This document shows, in pieces, positions 59,378 through 64,000 of a stretch of 64,000 nucleotides of DNA. The notes beneath the pieces were generated by a model. That model was not told where the DNA came from, did not search any database, and worked only from the letters and a program-made list of their open reading frames with translations. Both the position numbers and the translations under genes were made by a program. The stretch covers positions 3,377,501 through 3,441,500 of the forward strand of contig NZ_CP046120.1 in assembly GCF_009707465.1 (NCBI RefSeq), in the 5' to 3' direction. Origin of the DNA: Novosphingobium sp. Gsoil 351. GTDB taxonomy: Bacteria; Pseudomonadota; Alphaproteobacteria; Sphingomonadales; Sphingomonadaceae. Each line of letters opens with the position of its first letter. Positions within the stretch are counted from its first letter, which is position 1.

Positions 59378-59914
59378 TCAACGGCAGTCCTCGATCACTC
59401 GGGCGATTTCCGGCCAGGCCGGCAGATACAGCGTAGGCAGCCCCGCCACCTCGATCACGAACCGCCCGCGGCTGAACGCCATCGCATCGAGCACCGGATC
59501 GCGCGGGGCGAACTGCAACGATAGTTGCGGCGTGGCGCCGCTTTCGGGAGACGCGGTGAACGCGCGGGTCAGCGTGCTGGTGACGATCGTCAGCGGCAGC
59601 GGGCCGGGCGCGGCCCCGGCGCGGCTGAGCGCGACGCGGCCGCCCGGACGATCGCAGCGCAGACCGGCTAGCGGGGCGGCGGGATCGTTTGCGAAGAGCG
59701 CCGCCGATCCGGCGGTGCCGGGCACGTAGCTCCACGCGCCCGCGGTCGCCGGGGCGTCGCGCCAGTCCGCCGGGGGTTGCGCCGGGATTGCCGTCGCGAC
59801 CGGGCGCGGCGGGGGAGGCGCTGGCAACGGCGCGGGTTCGGGCTTGCGCGGGGCCGCGCAGGCAGACAGGAACGCGATGCCCGCAAGGGTCGTCAACAGC
59901 CGGATGGAGATCAT
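59378..59914 (-). CDS. Putative lipoprotein, function unknown
   Basis: A 178-residue secreted protein. The signal peptide is MISIRLLTTLAGIAFLSAC with a lipobox (LSAC), so it is probably lipid-anchored. A proline-rich linker follows (PEPAPLPAPPPPRPVA). The folded part includes TAGSAALFANDPAAPLAGLRC, trimmed, and a C-terminal FVIEVAGLPTLYLPAWPEIA. I do not recognise a named domain. It is divergent from tlyA (start 59973) with 58 bases between. Likely an envelope protein. Confidence 0.75.
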   Translation of the reverse strand: MISIRLLTTLAGIAFLSACAAPRKPEPAPLPAPPPPRPVATAIPAQPPADWRDAPATAGAWSYVPGTAGSAALFANDPAAPLAGLRCDRPGGRVALSRAGAAPGPLPLTIVTSTLTRAFTASPESGATPQLSLQFAPRDPVLDAMAFSRGRFVIEVAGLPTLYLPAWPEIARVIEDCR

Positions 59915-59972
59915 CGCGGCCTTATGGATTCATAGGCTTGCCCCCACAACCCGCCATCGGACGACCCGCGCC

Positions 59973-60725
59973 GTGAAACCGGCCAAGTCCCGCATCGACC
60001 AGTTGCTCGTCGCGCGCGGGCTCGCCGAAAGCCGCGCTCGGGCGCAGGCGCTGATCCTGGCGGGGCACGTCTTCAGCGGCGAGACCAAGCTGGCCAAGCC
60101 GGGGCAAGTGCTGGGCGATGACGCGCCGCTCGAAGTGCGCGGGCGCGACCATCCGTGGGTCTCTAGAGGCGGGATCAAGCTGGCGCATGCGCTCGAGGCG
60201 TTCGGACTTTCGCCCGCCGGTGAGACCGCGATGGACATCGGCAGCTCGACCGGCGGATTTACCGACGTGCTTTTGGCGAACGGCGCCGAACACGTCTTCG
60301 CGGTCGATTCGGGCACCAACCAGCTCGCCTGGAAGCTGCGCGATGACCCGCGGGTGACGGTGCTGGAAAAGACCAGCGCGCGCACCCTTACCGCCGCGAT
60401 GATCGATCGGCCGTGCCGCTGGGTGGTGTGCGACGCCAGCTTCATCGCGCTGGCCAAGGTGCTCGAAGTTCCGCTCGCGCTCGCCGCGCGCCCGACCACG
60501 CTGATCGCGCTGATCAAGCCGCAGTTCGAGGTCGGCAAGGGCGAGGTCGGCAAGGGCGGGGTGGTCCGCGATCCGGCGCTGCACCAGCGGGTGTGCGACG
60601 AGGTCCGCGGTTGGCTTGAGGGCGCAGGCTGGTCCGAACCTTGGACCGTGCTGGGGATCGAGCGCAGCCCGATCACCGGCCCCGAAGGCAATGTCGAGTT
60701 CCTCATTGCGGCACGGCGTGGTTAG
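59973..60725 (+). CDS. tlyA: TlyA-family rRNA 2'-O-methyltransferase
   Basis: A 250-residue SAM-dependent RNA methyltransferase. The N-terminal S4 RNA-binding domain is SRIDQLLVARGLAESRARAQ, continuing with ALILAGHVFSGETKLAKPG. The FtsJ-like domain has AMDIGSSTGGFTDVLLANGA (SAM motif I), KPQFEVGKGEVGKGG and GNVEFLIAARRG. TlyA modifies 16S and/or 23S rRNA and affects capreomycin sensitivity in mycobacteria; in proteobacteria it is often near dxs, which is not seen here. The GTG start at 59973 matches the S4 N-terminus. Confidence 0.9.
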   Translation: MKPAKSRIDQLLVARGLAESRARAQALILAGHVFSGETKLAKPGQVLGDDAPLEVRGRDHPWVSRGGIKLAHALEAFGLSPAGETAMDIGSSTGGFTDVLLANGAEHVFAVDSGTNQLAWKLRDDPRVTVLEKTSARTLTAAMIDRPCRWVVCDASFIALAKVLEVPLALAARPTTLIALIKPQFEVGKGEVGKGGVVRDPALHQRVCDEVRGWLEGAGWSEPWTVLGIERSPITGPEGNVEFLIAARRG

Positions 60726-60787
60726 CGCGGTTGCCTCACCGGCCCAGCGCCGCCACTATCCGCGACGAATCGAAGGGATTGCGCCGA

Positions 60788-61342
60788 ATGACCGTTATCG
60801 CCTCGCGCGGGCAATTGCGTGCGAGCTTCCTGCGCTGGGCATTGCTGATCGTGCCCACGATATCGCTGCTTGGCTTCCTCGCCGGCCGTCTGTCGCAAAG
60901 CGGGCCGGGCAACCCGTGGTTCGATGCGCTGGTCAAGCCCAGCCTGTTCCCGCCGCCCGCCACGTTCGGGATCGTGTGGTCGATCCTTTACGTGATGATG
61001 GGCCTGGCGCTGACCATGCTGGTGACCGCGCGCGGCGCGTTCGGGCGTGGCGCCGCGCTGGCGGCGTTCGCGGTGCAGTTCGCGCTCAATCTGTGCTGGT
61101 CGCCGCTGTTCTTCGGCGCGCATCAAATCACCGGCGCGCTCTACCTGATGGCCGCGCTCGATATCGCGGTGCTGGTCACCGTCGCGCTTGCGTGGCGGGT
61201 GCGGCGTCCGGCGGCGCTGTTGTTGCTGCCCTACCTGGCGTGGGTGCTGTTCGCGACCGTGCTCAACTGGCAGTTCCTCGTCGCCAACCCGGACGCCGAC
61301 GGTCGGGCGGCAGGGCCGGCCACCACGCGGATTCAACTCTGA
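60788..61342 (+). CDS. tspO: TspO/MBR-family membrane protein
   Basis: A 184-residue integral membrane protein with five helices. Typical stretches are GPGNPWFDALVKPSLFPPPA, TFGIVWSILYVMMGLALTML, FALNLCWSPLFFGAHQITGA and LPYLAWVLFATVLNWQFLVA. The WxxLY and N-W-P-like motifs match TspO, which binds tetrapyrroles and related ligands. ATG 60788 is preferred. Between tlyA and ubiK. Ligand and role in this organism unknown. Confidence 0.93.
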   Translation: MTVIASRGQLRASFLRWALLIVPTISLLGFLAGRLSQSGPGNPWFDALVKPSLFPPPATFGIVWSILYVMMGLALTMLVTARGAFGRGAALAAFAVQFALNLCWSPLFFGAHQITGALYLMAALDIAVLVTVALAWRVRRPAALLLLPYLAWVLFATVLNWQFLVANPDADGRAAGPATTRIQL

Positions 61343-61404
61343 CGCGAATTGCATTTCCGCGCAGCGCGCACCATTTGGGACGCTCCAGCCAGGCGAGACC
61401 GTTC

Positions 61405-61671
61405 ATGCAGACCGACAACCCGATCGTTTCCGATTTCGTGAAGCTGCTCAACAGCGCCGCGGGCACGCTCGCCGGGGTGGGGCGCGAAGGGCGCGATGCG
61501 GCGCGTGAGCGGGCGCGTGAAATCTTCGGCGGCCTCGATTTCGTCAGCCGCGAGGAGTTCGAAGCGGTCAAGGCGCTCGCCGCCGCGGCGCGCGAACATG
61601 CCGACAAGCTCGAGGCGCGATTGGCGGCGCTGGAGGCGGGCGCGCCCGGTCGCGGGCCTGCTGCGGGCTAG
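61405..61671 (+). CDS. ubiK: UbiK-type accessory factor (BMFP domain)
   Basis: An 88-residue, mostly alpha-helical protein. The N-terminal amphipathic helix (IVSDFVKLLNSAAGTLAGVG) and the C-terminal coiled coil (SREEFEAVKALAAAAREHAD, KLEARLAALEAGA) match the BMFP/UbiK family, which binds the UbiJ lipid carrier and aids ubiquinone biosynthesis under aerobic conditions. ATG 61405 fits. Length is typical. Confidence 0.85.
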   Translation: MQTDNPIVSDFVKLLNSAAGTLAGVGREGRDAARERAREIFGGLDFVSREEFEAVKALAAAAREHADKLEARLAALEAGAPGRGPAAG

Positions 61672-61728
61672 GAACCGGATTGAGTTCAGCCGGTTAGGGA
61701 ATTCGTCCACCCCTGCCGAGTACTGACG

Positions 61729-62025
61729 ATGTTTACCCAGCTCAACCCGCCGCTGCCGCTCCACGTCCTGGGCAAGGGCGATGGACTGGCGATCGGGATG
61801 ATCGACTACGGACCCGAGCACAATCTGATTTGGGTCACCGCGCTCGACGCCAATGGCGAGCTGTGGTGCGCACCCAATCCGGCGGTCCGCTTCCAGAAGA
61901 ACTGGACGATGGGCCGCAATGAAAACCCGCTGGTCGCGCGCTCCCGGCGCGCGCTGCGCGAGGGATCTGGCGTGCCCTGCGCCGATTGCGCCGACTCGGT
62001 CTCCGAAATCCCCGCGCACGCCTGA
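61729..62025 (+). CDS. Hypothetical protein
   Basis: A 98-residue protein. The N-terminus (FTQLNPPLPLHVLGKGDGLA) and IGMIDYGPEHNLIWVTALDA followed by NGELWCAPNPAVRFQKNWTM suggest a beta-rich fold, with a tail CADCADSVSE that has a Cys pair. The family is not recognised by name, although small proteins of this appearance occur in sphingomonads. It lies between ubiK and recO on the same strand. No clear ribosome site decides the start. Confidence 0.7.
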   Translation: MFTQLNPPLPLHVLGKGDGLAIGMIDYGPEHNLIWVTALDANGELWCAPNPAVRFQKNWTMGRNENPLVARSRRALREGSGVPCADCADSVSEIPAHA

Positions 62026-62069
62026 CCCGCCGGTTTCCCCCGCGCCCGATCCCGTTGTAGGGCGGCGCG

Positions 62070-62708
62070 ATGCACTTGCGCGCACCCGCCATACTCTGCG
62101 CATCGCGCGCGCACGGCGAGACTGCGGCGGTGATCCGGATGCTGACCGCCGACCACGGCCTGATCGCCGCCTATTGCGCAGGCGCGCGAGGGCGGCGGCT
62201 GCGTCCGGTGGTGATCCCCGGCAACCTGCTCGACGTCGAGATTTCCGGGCGCTCCGCCAGCCAGTTGCCGTTCGCCAAAGTCGAGCTGGTCGAGAGCCGC
62301 GGACCATGGCTGGGCGAGCCGCTGGCCAGCGCCGCGATCGCCTGGTCGTGCGCGCTGACCGCCACGGTGCTGCCCGAGGGCCACCCCTATCCCGCGCTGT
62401 ACCAGGCGTTGGGCGGCCTGCTCGCCGCGATCTGCCACGCCCCTTCGGCGCGGGGCTGGAGCCGGGCGCTGGCCGCCTACGAGGCGCTGCTGCTGCGCGA
62501 ACTGGGTTATGGCGGCCGGGCGCTGGCGGGCGGCGGCGGCGATCCGGGCGACGACTGGGAGGCAATTCTCGATCGTCTCCAACTCCTCGGCAATTTGCTC
62601 GAAACCCGCCTGTTTGAGGAGCGCGGGCTTGCGGGGCGAGGGGGCGATGTTATGGCGGCGCGCTCGATTCTGATCGATCGGCTGAAACGGATTGCGGGGC
62701 CTGAGTGA
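62070..62708 (+). CDS. recO: DNA repair protein RecO
   Basis: A 212-residue protein of the RecFOR pathway that loads RecA on gapped DNA. The N-terminal OB fold has [20 protein letters not shown] and [20 protein letters not shown], then [20 protein letters not shown]. The C-terminal helical part carries [14 protein letters not shown] and [20 protein letters not shown]. Zinc cysteines of some RecO proteins are absent, as in many proteobacteria. The stop overlaps the GTG of leuB (GTGA). Confidence 0.9.
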   Translation: MHLRAPAILCASRAHGETAAVIRMLTADHGLIAAYCAGARGRRLRPVVIPGNLLDVEISGRSASQLPFAKVELVESRGPWLGEPLASAAIAWSCALTATVLPEGHPYPALYQALGGLLAAICHAPSARGWSRALAAYEALLLRELGYGGRALAGGGGDPGDDWEAILDRLQLLGNLLETRLFEERGLAGRGGDVMAARSILIDRLKRIAGPE

Positions 62709-63763
62709 GAATTGCCGTTATGCCGGGCGACGGGATCGGACCCGAAGTCATCGCCGAGACCTTGCGCGTGCTCGATGCGCTGTCCCTGCCGGGACTGGTG
62801 CTGATCGAGGCCGAGGCCGGCGGCGTCGCCTACAAGCGCCACGGCCATCCGCTGCCGGACGAGACGCTGGAGGCTGCCCGTTCCGCGGATGCGATCCTGT
62901 TTGGCGCGGTCGGTGATCCGACCTGCGACGGGCTGGAGCGCAGCCTGCGCCCCGAACAGGCGATCTTGGGCCTGCGCAGCGCGCTCGGACTGTTCGCGAA
63001 TCTGCGCCCGGCGAAGCTTTTCAACGGAATGGAGGACGCTTCCACGCTTCGTCCCGAGATCGCCCAGGCGATCGACCTGCTGATCGTGCGCGAACTCAAC
63101 GGCGACGTCTATTTCGGCGAAAAGGGCACGCGCAGGCTCGCCGATGGCCGTCGCCAGGGCTGGGATTTGATGAGCTATGCCGAGGACGAGGTCCGCCGCA
63201 TCGCCCACGTCGCGTTCCGCGCCGCCCAGGGCCGCAACGGGCGGCTGACTTCGGTCGACAAGGCCAACGTCCTCGAAACCTCCCAGCTGTGGCGCGAGGT
63301 GGTGATCGAAGTTTCGGCCGACTACCCCGACGTGACGCTCGACCACCTCTATGTAGACAACGCCGCGATGCAACTCGTGCGCAATCCCGGCCAGTTCGAC
63401 ACGATCGTCACCGGCAATCTGTTCGGCGACATACTTTCCGACCAGGCGAGCATGTGCGTCGGTTCGATCGGATTGCTGGCCAGCGCCTCGCTAGGCGAAC
63501 GCACCACCGATCACGGCACGTTCGGGCTCTACGAACCGATCCACGGCAGCGCCCCGGACATCGCCGGGCAAGGCAAAGCCAATCCGCTGGCGGCGATCCT
63601 CAGCCTGGCGATGCTGCTGCGCCATTCGTTGGGGCTGGAGCGCGAGGCGTTGCGGGTCGAGGCGGCGGTGGCGGCGGCTTTGGCCGACGGGGTGCGCGGC
63701 GGGGACCTGGGCGGTAGCGACGGCACTCGTGCAATCGGTGATGCGGTGGTGGCAAGGCTATGA
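62705..63763 (+). CDS. leuB: 3-Isopropylmalate dehydrogenase
   Basis: The leucine-biosynthesis oxidative decarboxylase, 352 residues. It has the start [98 protein letters not shown] and [20 protein letters not shown]. All NAD and substrate motifs are present. The GTG start at 62705 overlaps recO; the stop overlaps the next gene (ATGA). leuC/leuD for leucine synthesis are not adjacent; the aconitase-type pair at 5490-7456 lies in the catabolic region and is probably not their partner. Confidence 0.95.
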   Translation: MRIAVMPGDGIGPEVIAETLRVLDALSLPGLVLIEAEAGGVAYKRHGHPLPDETLEAARSADAILFGAVGDPTCDGLERSLRPEQAILGLRSALGLFANLRPAKLFNGMEDASTLRPEIAQAIDLLIVRELNGDVYFGEKGTRRLADGRRQGWDLMSYAEDEVRRIAHVAFRAAQGRNGRLTSVDKANVLETSQLWREVVIEVSADYPDVTLDHLYVDNAAMQLVRNPGQFDTIVTGNLFGDILSDQASMCVGSIGLLASASLGERTTDHGTFGLYEPIHGSAPDIAGQGKANPLAAILSLAMLLRHSLGLEREALRVEAAVAAALADGVRGGDLGGSDGTRAIGDAVVARL

Positions 63764-64000
63764 CTGAAACCCGCTCATCCCCGGCGAAGTCGAGGGGTCG
63801 TACCGTACCTTCGGTGACAGCGCAGGGTGTCTCGACTTCGCTCGACACGAGCGCGCCTTTGAAGGCGCGCGCGCTCCAACTCGCGATCGTCCTGCCGACG
63901 TTCAACGAGCGCACCAATCTGCGCTCGCTGGTCGAGAGGCTCGATGCCGCGCTCGGCGAGATCGGTTGGGAAGCGATCGTGGTCGACGACAACAGCCCCG
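63760..64000 (+). CDS. Family 2 glycosyltransferase (dolichol-phosphate mannosyltransferase-like), partial
   Basis: The N-terminal 80 residues only, running off the window. The GT2 start is [20 protein letters not shown], then [10 protein letters not shown], the nucleotide-sugar-binding motif. The first about 43 residues come from a palindromic repeat (63784-63841) and are probably an extension not needed for the fold. An alternative start cannot be judged from this window. ATG 63760 overlaps the leuB stop. Likely transfers a sugar from a nucleotide sugar to a polyprenyl phosphate. Confidence 0.85.
   Translation, partial: MTETRSSPAKSRGRTVPSVTAQGVSTSLDTSAPLKARALQLAIVLPTFNERTNLRSLVERLDAALGEIGWEAIVVDDNSP
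63784..63841. repeat. REP-like inverted repeat inside the 5' end of the glycosyltransferase gene
   Basis: GCGAAGTCGAG (63784-63794) and CTCGACTTCGC (63831-63841) are perfect 11-bp inverted arms enclosing smaller pairs (ACCG/CGGT). Similar GTCGAG-type palindromes are scattered in sphingomonad genomes. Here the repeat is translated in frame, adding residues to the protein N-terminus. Confidence 0.6.

Overview
The window is a high-GC chromosomal segment that looks alphaproteobacterial and most likely sphingomonad (Sphingomonas, Novosphingobium or Sphingobium type). The reasons are the large TonB-dependent receptor tied to a catabolic operon, the gene style and very frequent ATGA/GTGA/TTGA stop-start overlaps, and housekeeping genes (tlyA, tspO, ubiK, recO, leuB, ilvE) typical of that group. 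No 16S gene is present, so this placement is an inference.

Bases 1-24000 hold a catabolic region. It has an alcohol dehydrogenase (cut by the window edge) divergent from an IclR regulator, an aldehyde dehydrogenase, an FAD monooxygenase and a GFA-type protein. A minus-strand trio follows: aconitase-family large and small subunits plus a PEP-mutase/isocitrate-lyase-family enzyme. It resembles the dimethylmaleate hydratase/dimethylmalate lyase arrangement. Next comes a tightly coupled plus-strand operon: crotonase, tannase/feruloyl-esterase-like enzyme, amidohydrolase, CoA ligase, nitronate-monooxygenase-like enzyme, second crotonase, MFS transporter. An IS481-family element sits exactly at the shared terminator between this operon and a TonB receptor. 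The receptor follows two SnoaL-like genes and a racemase-fold gene lacking both catalytic cysteines. A frameshifted GntR regulator, an HMG-CoA-lyase-like gene and a type III CoA-transferase follow. The overall substrate is not evident; an ester or ring compound degraded through CoA thioesters is a reasonable guess.

Bases 24000-33050 encode two drug-efflux modules: MarR-HlyD-EmrB on plus, and an RND tripartite pump (adaptor, pump, outer-membrane factor) on minus. The pump gene has an apparent frameshift in a six-base homopolymer.

Bases 33134-54789 are a 21.7-kb genomic island integrated at the 3' end of a tRNA-Gln(TTG) gene. An 18-bp direct repeat marks both ends, a tyrosine integrase lies next to the tRNA, and candidate integrase arm sites (CTGTAGCA) occur at both ends. 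The cargo is defence-rich: a type I restriction-modification locus with an extra PD-(D/E)XK gene; a three-gene unknown module with an HUH-like protein; an ardC anti-restriction remnant; a Hachiman-like hamAB pair; a base-modification or base-excision cassette (thymine pyrophosphorylase-like protein, membrane-anchored Dcd/dUTPase-fold protein, membrane protein, MazG with C-terminal domain, uracil-DNA-glycosylase-like protein); and a PP2C / DUF2958 / putative PGN_0703-type nuclease group. The base-excision cassette is the best candidate for an undescribed system.

Bases 54900-64000 return to the core chromosome: topoisomerase IB, an IS1182-family element, ilvE with an upstream small ORF and hairpin, a lipoprotein, tlyA, tspO, ubiK, a small unknown gene, recO, leuB and the start of a glycosyltransferase. 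Four genes (CoA ligase, GntR, RND pump, PD-(D/E)XK) carry five apparent single-base indels, so base-level assembly errors should be considered before calling them pseudogenes.
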